Part shown: positions 1-7,132 of the stretch, piece after piece
How the letters are laid out: every line of letters begins with the position of its first letter
Numbering within the stretch: position 1 is the first letter of the stretch
NCBI RefSeq assembly: GCF_026262505.1
Contig: NC_067204.1
Span: 25,637,300 to 25,701,299 of the forward strand
Length of the DNA: 64,000 nt
From: Trichomonas vaginalis G3
Taxonomy: Eukaryota > Parabasalia > Trichomonadida > Trichomonadidae
Reading direction: 5' to 3'
Notes under the pieces: generated by a model
The model's input: the letters and a program-made list of their open reading frames with translations, nothing else
Databases searched by the model: none
Told to the model about the DNA's origin: nothing
Position numbers and translations under genes: made by a program

Positions 1-1
1 A

Positions 2-160
2 AGAGAAGCAGGAAACTACTATAACAAAGCAAATGACTACTATAACCAAGCAGGGCACTATATGGACCAAGGTGAAAGATTCTTTAACAGAGGATATAAC
101 CATGCACAACAATGGGTAAACAACAACCAACCTCAACCGCCTCAAACGTGGGGAATGTAA
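2..160 (+). CDS. C-terminal end of a Tyr/Asn/Gln-rich Polinton protein
   Basis: The first 160 bases are open in one frame and end in TAA. The 52 visible residues are rich in Tyr, Asn, Gln and Gly, with spaced YYN and GHY groups, and finish NNNQPQPPQTWGM. The gene begins outside the window, so length and domain cannot be judged. It is co-directional with the next three genes and is separated from the following ATG by only 19 bases. Function is not recognised; low-complexity Tyr/Gln proteins of this kind often belong to virion or fibre parts, but that is only a guess. Confidence 0.55.
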   Translation, partial: REAGNYYNKANDYYNQAGHYMDQGERFFNRGYNHAQQWVNNNQPQPPQTWGM

Positions 161-179
161 ATTTTTTTACTGAGATGAA
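161..179 (+). promoter_or_regulatory. Type-2 Polinton upstream block (ACTGAGATGAA)
   Basis: A run of T followed by ACTGAGATGAA directly abuts the ATG at 180. The same block recurs at 336-354 in front of the gene at 355, and a variant (ACTCATATGAA) lies on the minus strand in front of the capsid-type gene starting at 14735. Repetition at the same distance from three starts supports a shared promoter; no experimental data are visible. Confidence 0.5.
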
Positions 180-335
180 ATGAACAATACAGCATTGAGA
201 CAAATGGGTTCAAGATGGATTTGTCGACTTCCAGCAGTTACACAACCACGTGTTTGTCAAGTTCTTCCTATACCTCAGGAAGTTTTAGACCGACTTAAAA
301 AACCTAAACAACCAGTTGAAAACAAACCAAACTAA
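180..335 (+). CDS. Small basic Polinton protein, 51 aa
   Basis: A short open frame starts at the ATG right after a conserved T-rich/ACTGAGATGAA block and ends 19 bases before the next gene, which carries the same block. The protein begins MNNTALRQMGSRWICRL and is basic and proline-containing, with two cysteines and no membrane segment. It is too short for domain recognition. The identical upstream sequence, tight spacing and shared strand with the genes on both sides are the main reasons for calling it real. Function unknown; a small virion or core peptide is possible. Confidence 0.5.
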   Translation: MNNTALRQMGSRWICRLPAVTQPRVCQVLPIPQEVLDRLKKPKQPVENKPN

Positions 336-354
336 AATTTTTTACTGAGATGAA
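336..354 (+). promoter_or_regulatory. Type-2 Polinton upstream block, second copy
   Basis: This repeats the T-run plus ACTGAGATGAA sequence found at 161-179, again immediately before an ATG. The near identity over about 20 bases between two unrelated reading frames points to selection on the non-coding sequence. Confidence 0.5.
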
Positions 355-939
355 ATGACCGAAGAAGTTGAAACGGTAGATTTGACACCACAAACAAAAA
401 GTTCAGAACCATTGTCAAAACCTGTCAAAGAACTTACAGATGAAGAGAAAAATTCAATAATAGAAAGTGCCAGGTCTGGAAATACAAACCCTAACTACAA
501 AGTCACTTTTCATAGAAATGGAACGGCTAGTATCTCAAAAAAGAAACAGACTCTCACAAATAAAATATTGAAGTCTGAAGGAGCTTTCGAGACAACAGAT
601 GGAAAAGTTTACTTCACTGACCAACAGTTCATTATAGAACATCTCATTGACTTAGAGTCGAAATATTCTAAACTTTACAACAAACACAAAAAGTTGAAAG
701 GAAAACAAAAACAAATGGCATATGATATTTATGAAGATGTTGACGACACAACCATACCTGCAAGTGAGGTAAAGTCAGAGGAACCGAAAAGTGACGAAAA
801 ACCGATAGAAGAAGAAAAACCAAAAACTGAAGATAAACCAAAACCAAAGTTTAGTTTCCAAACTAAACCAAGTCAACCTTCATTAGCTGGTATGGGTTGG
901 CGTCAAAGACTTATGGCAGCAGGCGGTTATGTAAAGTAA
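355..939 (+). CDS. Charged Polinton protein, 194 aa
   Basis: The frame is complete from ATG to TAA. Residues 1-60 are acidic and Ser/Thr/Lys-rich, 60-125 form a more ordered part with a Lys-rich helical stretch (LYNKHKKLKGKQKQ), and 135-170 are a Glu/Lys/Pro low-complexity linker (EEPKSDEKPIEEEKPKTEDK). The end (LAGMGWRQRLMAAGGYVK) is compact and Gly-rich. No known domain is recognised. It lies just upstream of the polymerase gene on the same strand. Similar Lys/Glu/Pro tails occur in another protein of this element (9188-9673). It could be a DNA-associated core or scaffold protein; that is inference. Confidence 0.7.
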   Translation: MTEEVETVDLTPQTKSSEPLSKPVKELTDEEKNSIIESARSGNTNPNYKVTFHRNGTASISKKKQTLTNKILKSEGAFETTDGKVYFTDQQFIIEHLIDLESKYSKLYNKHKKLKGKQKQMAYDIYEDVDDTTIPASEVKSEEPKSDEKPIEEEKPKTEDKPKPKFSFQTKPSQPSLAGMGWRQRLMAAGGYVK

Positions 940-970
940 AGAAAAAAATATTTTTTTTATTTTTATAAAA
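940..970 (+). promoter_or_regulatory. Type-3 Polinton upstream block (AT-only) before polymerase
   Basis: A run of about 30 A/T bases (A-run, TATTTTTTTTATTTTTATA, A-run) ends at the polymerase ATG. An almost identical block sits on the minus strand at about 11380-11410, directly before the helicase start, and shorter relatives precede the genes at 7133 and 10109. The blocks fill whole spacers, so they may also serve to end the upstream transcript. Confidence 0.5.
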
Positions 971-3124
971 ATGCCCCCATATAGAATGGATAGAAAATCT
1001 GCTAGAATAAAAGCAGAGTTAGAAAGATATGGTTGGAAAGTTTCAAAGAATTTTAAATATAGGAAGGGAAGACCCATAAAAGTCTATGACAAATTGTCTG
1101 GTCTTCGCTATGAAATGGACTTGGAAACAGCACGCGCAAATTATCCAAACAGACTAGAGAGGTTAGAAGAAGAACGTCTTATGGACATGCCTTTCGATGT
1201 TAGTGAGCCTCAAGTTGAAGGACACGACGGCTTTGTCAGGTTCTACTGGAAACATGACGAACAATTGCATCCTTTGAGAAGGAAAAAAGGAAAAGGTGAA
1301 GACGCACATGCTCCCATGGAAAGAACAAGATATGCATATGAGAAGTATCGTGAAGTTAGAAGTAAAATTACATCTGGTCAAACCTTTACAGTAAACTTTG
1401 ACGATGGAAAGAACAAAGAAGGCTTCATGGGAGTACTTGCTGCAATTCAAGACGGAAATAAGAAAGGATACAATCTCAGATTGACCATAACAGATTTGGA
1501 TGGTCACATTTACTATGCACATGGCAATGTCACAACAGCTGCAATGCTTCTTGACGCTTTCAAGACTACAAAGAGAGAACAAATGGTTGACTCCGACTCA
1601 GACATTTTGAATGCAATTGAAGGAATTGTAAGCGTGAAGTTCGAATGGTACCAACCTAACCCTCAAGCAGTCAGACAACATGCTGGATACTTCCCCTTCA
1701 TAAATAAGTCTGACATTGACTTGACAAGGTATGGAATTTACAATTCAATTGAAAAAATTGTCAACGAACCTTGCATTCTTACATGTCTCAGGAACTCTGG
1801 TCTTGTTACAGAAGAGAAGATGAAGTATCTTGAGTCATGTGTGAAGACAAGGTACATTCTCAGAGGTCAATTGGCAAAAATTGCACCGTTGGCAAATGTC
1901 AATATCCGAGTCAACATACCTACAGCTAAAGGTTCTTCACATGACGACTATGTTGTTGACAAAGACTTACCATGGTTGAAGATTGTAATTTTCCACAACC
2001 ACTTCATGTTGAACGAAAGTCTTACAAACCCATTGTTCGGAAAAGGCAAGTGCAACATTGTCAGAGCTGTTAACATTCTTTTCGAGAAAGGTTTGTTGGA
2101 ACCGATTCCAGATGACAAGCTGACAGAAAGTTTTGTACCAAAAGACGAAACAAACTTTTCACTGTTAGCAAGACCAAAAGTTGTTCCAGACAAAGTTCTA
2201 GTACAAAAGAAGTACACAGTTCCAAAAGGAGTTGGATTGTTCGGATACCAACCTGAACCAGAAGAACTTCCAATGAGGTTGCAAGAACTTCAAGATGCTA
2301 TAAACAAACTTCCATTGAGACATCCAATTGACGTCAAATTGTATTGGAGAGCATCTGAGTTAGGTCAGAAGGTTTTATATGAAACAGGTTGCTTCGACGA
2401 TGTTTATGAGATAACAGGAGAAGTTTCTCAGAAGATAAGAGACTCACTTGAATTTCCACGAACTGGACCCATTGGATGCGACAAGTTCGACTCAGATGAA
2501 AAAATATACTATGTCGACCTTAACGCTGCGTACATGAGGTTTGTCCAATATATCCCGACTGGAATTCCAAACGAAGATGGTGAGTTCCCAGGAAGGAACT
2601 ATACAGTTGGAAAAGTCATACAACAACTGTATGATATTAGGAAAGCTTCAAACCCCAAACTTGCAATGACACTCAAATTGCTTATGAATTCGACATGGGG
2701 ATATTCCATTAAGAAACCTCAAGCGATGAAGAGTAAACATTATGAGAAGGTCGACAACTTTGTTGAAAGGTTTTCTCCTTTTGTTTTGAAGTACGAATTC
2801 ACTCAAGGTCAAAGTGGCTTAGTAACCACATTAAAACCTATTGTCGAACATTGGTCTTACCCTCAGTTCGCAAAGGCAGTCCTTGACAACTACAATGAGT
2901 TCTTCTCCGAAGTCAAATCCAAAGTGAAGGTTTACTATGAGAACATTGACGCACTCATGACGAACGAAGAAGGATACAACAAACTCATTGAAATGGGAAT
3001 GGTCGGTGAAAAGATGGGTCAATTCAAATTGGACAAAATTTTCACCGAAGTTCATGTAATATCGAAAAGGAAATATTGGGGTGTTAAAGAAGATGGTGAA
3101 ATAGTTAAACATTGCATGAAATAA
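971..3124 (+). CDS. Protein-primed-type family B DNA polymerase (Polinton)
   Basis: This 717-aa frame carries the three palm motifs of family B polymerases in order: motif A as YYVDLNAAYM, motif B as KLLMNSTWGY, and motif C as YYENIDALM. The first 480 residues resemble the long N-terminal region of trichomonad Maverick polymerases; I did not assign exonuclease motifs with confidence. In Polintons this enzyme copies the linear element using a protein primer. It follows the charged 194-aa gene by 31 A/T-only bases, and a matching block precedes the helicase gene, suggesting co-expression of replication genes. The palm-motif assignment is from the sequence; the priming mode is from family knowledge. 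Confidence 0.88.
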   Translation: MPPYRMDRKSARIKAELERYGWKVSKNFKYRKGRPIKVYDKLSGLRYEMDLETARANYPNRLERLEEERLMDMPFDVSEPQVEGHDGFVRFYWKHDEQLHPLRRKKGKGEDAHAPMERTRYAYEKYREVRSKITSGQTFTVNFDDGKNKEGFMGVLAAIQDGNKKGYNLRLTITDLDGHIYYAHGNVTTAAMLLDAFKTTKREQMVDSDSDILNAIEGIVSVKFEWYQPNPQAVRQHAGYFPFINKSDIDLTRYGIYNSIEKIVNEPCILTCLRNSGLVTEEKMKYLESCVKTRYILRGQLAKIAPLANVNIRVNIPTAKGSSHDDYVVDKDLPWLKIVIFHNHFMLNESLTNPLFGKGKCNIVRAVNILFEKGLLEPIPDDKLTESFVPKDETNFSLLARPKVVPDKVLVQKKYTVPKGVGLFGYQPEPEELPMRLQELQDAINKLPLRHPIDVKLYWRASELGQKVLYETGCFDDVYEITGEVSQKIRDSLEFPRTGPIGCDKFDSDEKIYYVDLNAAYMRFVQYIPTGIPNEDGEFPGRNYTVGKVIQQLYDIRKASNPKLAMTLKLLMNSTWGYSIKKPQAMKSKHYEKVDNFVERFSPFVLKYEFTQGQSGLVTTLKPIVEHWSYPQFAKAVLDNYNEFFSEVKSKVKVYYENIDALMTNEEGYNKLIEMGMVGEKMGQFKLDKIFTEVHVISKRKYWGVKEDGEIVKHCMK

Positions 3125-3269
3125 AAAATTTTTATTCGAATTTGAATCGGACAGGTCGAGTTACACCATTCTTGGTCTCAAACTCATATATAACCTGTTT
3201 GTTTGTATTTTCGTCGACTATGGCACGAGACACGAACATTGACCAAACGTACAAAAAGTGTCATTTCGG

Positions 3270-3533
3270 ATGGTCACGCAGCCAATCGCATTCGAGCACT
3301 TCGAAGAAGCCTTACGTTCCAAGGGAGAGGGTGTCTGGTGCAAGGGAGAGGTCATGAGACTCTACGAGCAGTACATCCTCAATGCCTGGGAGGACAAATC
3401 GTCCTTGGATTGGCAAATCTACCAACTCCTCTGGGACGACCTCCTACGCAACTGGGAGAACGAAAGAGTCCAATTCAAAGGTCGGGAACTAATTTTGCAA
3501 ATTGACCTTAATTTCACATACTTATCCAAATAA
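3270..3533 (+). CDS. Small Trp-rich Polinton protein, 87 aa
   Basis: The open frame continues upstream from a GTG, but the ATG at 3270 is chosen because it follows AAAAAGTGTCATTT with an AACG box before it, the arrangement seen at other genes of this element. The protein begins MVTQPIAFEHFEEAL and has five tryptophans and many acidic and basic residues, consistent with a small helical bundle. It is convergent with the HNH-type gene at 3583, with a GGGGTTTCCCC hairpin between the two stops. No family recognised. Confidence 0.6.
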   Translation: MVTQPIAFEHFEEALRSKGEGVWCKGEVMRLYEQYILNAWEDKSSLDWQIYQLLWDDLLRNWENERVQFKGRELILQIDLNFTYLSK

Positions 3534-3549
3534 ACACCTAAATTTACTT

Positions 3550-3560
3550 GGGGTTTCCCC
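3550..3560. terminator. Hairpin between convergent genes
   Basis: GGGGTTTCCCC forms a small GC stem in an otherwise A/T spacer of about 50 bases between two convergent stops (3533 and 3583). A role in 3'-end formation is inferred from position only. Confidence 0.3.
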
Positions 3561-3582
3561 CTAAAATAAAATTTTTTTACTC

Positions 3583-4287
3583 TTAGAACCACTCGAGGTT
3601 CTCCTTACGGTTGTTGAGCTTGTCACCGTCAATGTGTCTGACCTTCGTCTTCTTGTTTGGATTTGGAACCCATTGCATACCGACAAGCCTTCCCATGGAA
3701 ATTGTACCGTAATTTCGAAGGGTAAGGGTCAAGTGTCCCAAGTTGTTGAGGACTGGGGTAAGAACCTTGCCTGTCTCCTTGTTGCGGATTTGGTATGGGT
3801 AGGGTTGGGAAATTTCGTAAGTGTCATCGGCAACAAGGGTTGCCCAAACTTCCTCTTCTTCGTGTTTCTCTTCTTCCTCTTCTTCCTCTTCCTCTTCTTC
3901 GTGTTTCTCTTCTTCCTCGACAATTCCTTCTTCAATTTGGTACTCACGAATTACGGTGTTGGAGGTTCTGTCCTTTCCGAGTACCTTCCAGATGGCATCT
4001 ATCTCTTCGAAGAAACGGTAGATGAGTCTGGCAAGGTCTCGGTTCTCTCTCGCGTAAATGCGCAAGGTTTCCGTCAAATCGTTCAGGACTTTCTCATTGG
4101 AAGCTTGGTTCATGAGGAACTCACCTTTAAGTCCCTTCATCTCTTCCATAAGACTACTTTGGAGAGTCTTAACGGTGTTTGTCAGATGAGCTTTCAAATT
4201 CAAAATTTGAATTTGAACTGGGCGCTTGTCTGGCAACATTGAAAGGACATCTGCCATTGTGTTCGGCTTCGGTGCTTGTTCGGACAT
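3583..4287 (-). CDS. Coiled-coil protein with C-terminal HNH-type domain, 234 aa
   Basis: Residues 1-110 are helical and probably coiled coil; 120-150 are an almost pure Glu run with His; the last 70 residues read YQIRNKETGKV, then GRLVGMQWVPNP, then VRHIDGDKLNNRKENLEW. This order matches the HNH_3/NUMOD4-like endonuclease fold in which (H)RLV, an NP turn and HIDGDxxNNxxxNLEW are hallmarks. Such domains cut DNA in homing and phage endonucleases. Two AACCGTCAT boxes and a TTCATT precede the start. Whether the protein is an active nuclease or uses the fold only to bind DNA cannot be told from sequence. It is convergent with the 3270 gene. Confidence 0.7.
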   Translation of the reverse strand: MSEQAPKPNTMADVLSMLPDKRPVQIQILNLKAHLTNTVKTLQSSLMEEMKGLKGEFLMNQASNEKVLNDLTETLRIYARENRDLARLIYRFFEEIDAIWKVLGKDRTSNTVIREYQIEEGIVEEEEKHEEEEEEEEEEEKHEEEEVWATLVADDTYEISQPYPYQIRNKETGKVLTPVLNNLGHLTLTLRNYGTISMGRLVGMQWVPNPNKKTKVRHIDGDKLNNRKENLEWF

Positions 4288-4352
4288 CGAAAAAATGAAG
4301 TGGTTTGAGAATGACGGTTTTACTTCAAAAAGCTTGTTATGACGGTTAAGTC
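4288..4352 (-). promoter_or_regulatory. Type-1 upstream region with two AACCGTCA boxes
   Basis: Read on the minus strand, this spacer holds TTAACCGTCAT and AAAACCGTCATT about 30 bases apart, then CACTTCATTTTTTC just before the ATG. The same AACG/AACCG box plus TCATT pattern precedes the genes at 4905, 6582 and others. TCATT fits the trichomonad initiator, and the box resembles Myb sites (YAACGG). Confidence 0.45.
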
Positions 4353-4464
4353 ATACAACAAGTTTAAAATAATATCTTGTTCTTCTTCTGAACGTTTGTT
4401 GTCTCTTCCGATAAAAGTTTCGAACATGAGAACCAAAAAACGTTTTTTGAGATTGCGGAAGAGT

Positions 4465-4905
4465 TCAGGCAAAACGTTCATATTCTGGATATGTTGGGAG
4501 CAGTTCAAAACATCTGAGCTGACTTTCGGACAAAATTGGGACAATGTCAGAAAATTCATCTTTGGTCGGACTGCTTGAAGGTAAGTCCCTTACATGTAAG
4601 TAGCTCTGGTAAAGTCTTCTCATTTCTGCTAACTTTTGGAGTATAGCTTCGTAGTTTAGAAGTTTTAATTTTAATTGTCTTATTCCACTCTTGACATCTA
4701 AACGGTAACTATCCATGAGGTCAAGAGTAGCTTTGGTAGCTTTAAGTGGAGCTATCTGTTCCTTGACTCCTGCAATTTTGGTTGCAATTGTGGTTTGAGC
4801 TCCTTCAAGTTCGCCGTCTATGTCGTTCTCAACGCCTTCAACCATGGCTTGAAACTCTTCATCGGTCCATTGAGATTGGTGTGGGACGAATTTAACTTGC
4901 TTCAT
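4465..4905 (-). CDS. Coiled-coil Polinton protein, 146 aa
   Basis: The frame starts at an ATG preceded by AACGTTTTGAG and TTCATT. The protein begins MKQVKFVPHQSQWTDEEFQAMVEGVENDI and continues as a long, mostly helical chain with regularly spaced Leu/Ile residues (GVKEQIAPLKATKATLDLMD, LKLKLLNYEAILQKL), so an extended coiled coil is likely from about residue 35 to 105. No catalytic motif or membrane segment is seen. It is one of a set of small accessory genes between 3.2 and 6.8 kb that share upstream boxes. Function unknown. Confidence 0.65.
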   Translation of the reverse strand: MKQVKFVPHQSQWTDEEFQAMVEGVENDIDGELEGAQTTIATKIAGVKEQIAPLKATKATLDLMDSYRLDVKSGIRQLKLKLLNYEAILQKLAEMRRLYQSYLHVRDLPSSSPTKDEFSDIVPILSESQLRCFELLPTYPEYERFA

Positions 4906-4932
4906 TCAAAAAATGAAAAAAAATGTTTTTAC

Positions 4933-5322
4933 TCAAAACGTTAAGGTTGACTGAACTGGTTGGATGTCGCCTTCACAGGTTATGTAGAACGGCTGACCCG
5001 AGAAGTGAAGGAGAGACTGAATTGCCAATTTCATATGGGGTAGGGGGTTCTCCTTGTTTGGTATTTTTATCCAAGGACGTTTGTTTAGGAACTTAACAAG
5101 AGCTTCTCTTTTGGCGTCCTTTATGCCATCGTAGGCTGTCCCGTCTGGTATTTGAATTGGAATTCCAGTCGAAGTCTCGAGCTGAAGTGTAGACCTTCCA
5201 GAAATAGTGGTGAACTTGACCTTGGGCTTCATTACCCTGCGCAAGTACTGCTTAACAACTTCATTTATCTCTATAAGGTAAATTGCCTCGTCAAATCCTT
5301 CTGGTATTCCGAGTCCTTCCAT
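4933..5322 (-). CDS. Unrecognised Polinton protein, 129 aa
   Basis: Complete frame from ATG at 5322 to the stop at 4933, 27 bases from the next gene on the same strand. It starts MEGLGIPEGFDEAIYLIEIN and appears to be a small mixed alpha/beta protein with one cysteine; there is no signal peptide or membrane span. It shares a divergent spacer with the gene at 5551, and that spacer contains palindromic tandem repeats and a CGACGGTTAAG box. I do not recognise a family. Confidence 0.6.
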   Translation of the reverse strand: MEGLGIPEGFDEAIYLIEINEVVKQYLRRVMKPKVKFTTISGRSTLQLETSTGIPIQIPDGTAYDGIKDAKREALVKFLNKRPWIKIPNKENPLPHMKLAIQSLLHFSGQPFYITCEGDIQPVQSTLTF

Positions 5323-5453
5323 CCGACAGGAAAATATTTTCCCGACAACTGGAAAAAATTTTCCCGACGACAGGAAGGACTCTTCCAGTTGTCCGTCCGT
5401 AAACCATTCAAATTTTCGAAAATTGAGAACTTTTGGTCGAACTTCAGAAAAAG

Positions 5454-5535
5454 TTTTTCCTTCCGACAGGAAAGGTTTTTCCTTCCGACAGGAAAGGTTT
5501 TTCCTTCCGACAGGAAAGGTTTTTCCTTCCGACGG
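5454..5535. repeat. Tandem palindromic 22-bp repeats in a divergent spacer
   Basis: Three full copies and a partial fourth of a 22-bp unit containing CCTTCCGACAGGAAAGG lie head to tail. Each unit is itself an imperfect palindrome (CCTTCC...GGAAAGG). More diverged TCCGACAGG and CCCGACGACAGG units continue back to 5325. The array sits between the start codons at 5322 and 5551 and ends in an ACGGTTAAG box, so it may bind a dimeric regulator or act as an origin; this is inferred from position. Confidence 0.75.
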
Positions 5536-5550
5536 TTAAGCCACAAACAG

Positions 5551-6129
5551 ATGTCCGACGTACCACCAACCGAGCCCATTCCCAAACCAGAGGAACCTAA
5601 AGCACCAGCCCCTGCACCTCAGCAACCTCAGTTCCAGCAAGTCCCTCCACCAAATTACTACCAATTTCCACCTCAAGGTTACTACCTACCACAAGGCTTC
5701 CCGAACTACCCTCCTCCTCAGCCTATGCCTTACTTCCCCAACCCTTGGATGTTTATGCAAAACCCTGCCCCACAATTCCAATCTCAATCCAAGAGAGACC
5801 AAGAGTTCGAGGAAGGTCTGAACCGCTTACGCAAAGAGTATGCTACTACCCCAATGGAAGAAGACAGGCTTTCAGTCTCTTCCCTCAAATCGACCGATTC
5901 GACTCGTACCACAGATTCGGTTCGTGACCGTGAAGACTACCTCAAGCAGTCTGAGAGACTCTTCATCCTACAATCATTTACAACTGGAGCTCTCAAGAAC
6001 ATGCGCAATTACGAAGGTCAGACACCAGCTGGAGACCGCAAAACAGACGTACTCGCAAGAGCAGTCCAACTGGTCAAGACAAAGACTGAGATAGTCGACT
6101 TCATTCTTGCAGCTTGCCCATACAAGTAA
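5551..6129 (+). CDS. Pro/Tyr/Gln-rich Polinton protein, 192 aa
   Basis: A longer open frame exists upstream, but it runs through the repeat array; the ATG at 5551 follows an ACGGTTAAG box and starts the composition-consistent part (MSDVPPTEPIPKPEEPKAP). Residues 1-85 are a disordered Pro/Gln/Tyr region with PPQGYY and NYPPPQP motifs; 90-192 are charged and helical (FEEGLNRLRKEYATTPMEED), ending FILAACPYK. PY-type motifs can bind WW or ESCRT adaptors in animal systems, but that is only suggestive. It is convergent with the gene at 6158. Function unknown. Confidence 0.65.
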   Translation: MSDVPPTEPIPKPEEPKAPAPAPQQPQFQQVPPPNYYQFPPQGYYLPQGFPNYPPPQPMPYFPNPWMFMQNPAPQFQSQSKRDQEFEEGLNRLRKEYATTPMEEDRLSVSSLKSTDSTRTTDSVRDREDYLKQSERLFILQSFTTGALKNMRNYEGQTPAGDRKTDVLARAVQLVKTKTEIVDFILAACPYK

Positions 6130-6157
6130 AAAAATAAACAATTACGAGTTAAACTTT

Positions 6158-6358
6158 TTATTCTTTCTTTTCTGAGTTGTTTAGAGCTGGTTTCTCTTGT
6201 AGAAACCTTTCGTACTCTTCCATGGTCATGTAATTGCGAATTTGGTACGCAATTCCAGGTTCGTTGTTTTTGAACCTTACGTATGTAACGCTTCCATCCT
6301 CCTCAGGGAAGTAAGCTGCTAACATCTGACCAAGTTTTCTCGGTGACTCGGAGCTCAT
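6158..6358 (-). CDS. Small acidic Polinton protein, 66 aa
   Basis: Complete frame starting MSSESPRKLGQMLAAYFPEE and ending ALNNSEKKE. It is preceded on its strand by AACGTTTAAAAAGTGACATT, the type-1 upstream arrangement. The sequence suggests one small mixed fold (YVRFKNNEPGIAYQIRNYMT) with charged ends. There is no membrane segment. It sits 35 bases from the gene at 6394, which is on the same strand. No family recognised. Confidence 0.55.
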   Translation of the reverse strand: MSSESPRKLGQMLAAYFPEEDGSVTYVRFKNNEPGIAYQIRNYMTMEEYERFLQEKPALNNSEKKE

Positions 6359-6393
6359 AAAAATGTCACTTTTTAAACGTTAAGTTTTTAGTC

Positions 6394-6582
6394 TTATTTT
6401 ACCCTTTGTTTGTCAATGTAGTATTGGAGTGCAATTTCTCCAAATTCTCTGTGTCGGAGTTCTTCAGCATTTTCCAAGGTGTACCTGGAGAACTCAAAGA
6501 AGTTGTCAAGAACATACTGCCATGCTGCTCTTCTGAGTTCGTCGGTATTTTGGAAGTGTTGCACCTTCGAGTCTTCGGACAT
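6394..6582 (-). CDS. Small helical Polinton protein, 62 aa
   Basis: Starts MSEDSKVQHFQNTDELRRAA and continues as a charged helical protein rich in Glu, Arg and Phe. The upstream sequence on its strand is AACGGTTTAATAG, then AAAAAGTGTCATT, then the ATG, one of the clearest type-1 promoters here. It is divergent from the membrane-protein gene at 6626 with only 43 bases between the two start codons. Function not recognised. Confidence 0.6.
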   Translation of the reverse strand: MSEDSKVQHFQNTDELRRAAWQYVLDNFFEFSRYTLENAEELRHREFGEIALQYYIDKQRVK

Positions 6583-6625
6583 GAAAAAATGACACTTTTT
6601 CTATTAAACCGTTTTGGCATTTCTC
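6583..6625. promoter_or_regulatory. 43-bp bidirectional promoter
   Basis: This spacer separates two divergent ATGs. It holds AAACCGTT (AACGGTTT on the other strand) in the middle and GTGTCATTTTTTC toward the minus-strand start; TTTCTC lies before the plus-strand start. TCATT matches the trichomonad initiator consensus, giving a predicted leader of under ten bases for the minus gene. Confidence 0.5.
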
Positions 6626-6805
6626 ATGAGTGAGTATAGTTCTGCCGAACCATTGGAAGAGAAGAAGTACTCTTGCTGGCAAAAGACAAAAATAGTTGCC
6701 TTAGTTGTCATTGCAATTGTACTCGTAATTGAATTCATTGTACTTCTCTTCACGTACATAAAACTCAAGGACGGCATATGCTTTAAGAAGCTACCATCTT
6801 ACTAA
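6626..6805 (+). CDS. Single-pass membrane protein, 59 aa
   Basis: The frame could start at a TTG upstream, but the ATG at 6626 (MSEYSSAEPLEEKKYSCWQK) is the first proper start. Residues 24-45 (IVALVVIAIVLVIEFIVLLF) are a clear hydrophobic span flanked by Lys on both sides. The N-terminus is acidic and the C-terminus basic with a cysteine. It may be a small membrane component of the element's particle or of its exit from the cell; that is inference. It is divergent from the 62-aa gene. Confidence 0.6.
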   Translation: MSEYSSAEPLEEKKYSCWQKTKIVALVVIAIVLVIEFIVLLFTYIKLKDGICFKKLPSY

Positions 6806-6856
6806 GACTAAACACTTAGATTTTTCAAGCTTGACTTTTTACAATTTGAATTTTAC

Positions 6857-7058
6857 ACCCAAAAATATATTTTAGGGTAGATGGGTATATCTAACCTGTT
6901 TTCTAACCTCTTTTCTACCCTCTTGAATTTTCATGACTTCTTCGTAAATGTTTTGTCATGACTTCTTCGTAATGAGTGTAAAGGACCCAAAAATATATTT
7001 TAGGGTAGATGGGTATATCTAACCTGTTTTCTAACCTCTTTTCTACCCTCTTGAATTT
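6857..7058 (+). repeat. Left pair of ~73-bp cassette repeats
   Basis: Two nearly identical units run ACCCAAAAATATATTTTAGG through CTACCCTCTTGAATTT at 6857-6930 and 6985-7058. The linker repeats CATGACTTCTTCGTAA twice. The same units recur inverted at 8055-8255. Confidence 0.85.
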
Positions 7059-7132
7059 GTCATGAGTTTTCCCGAAATAAAAAATAAAGTTGGTTTTTTT
7101 AAAAAAATATTTTTTATTTTTATTGTAAGAAC

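Noticed and set aside
3634-4242. Plus-strand 202-aa frame with Phe/Leu runs
   Set aside because: Antisense of the HNH-type gene; the FLFFLF run is the complement of the poly-Glu linker.
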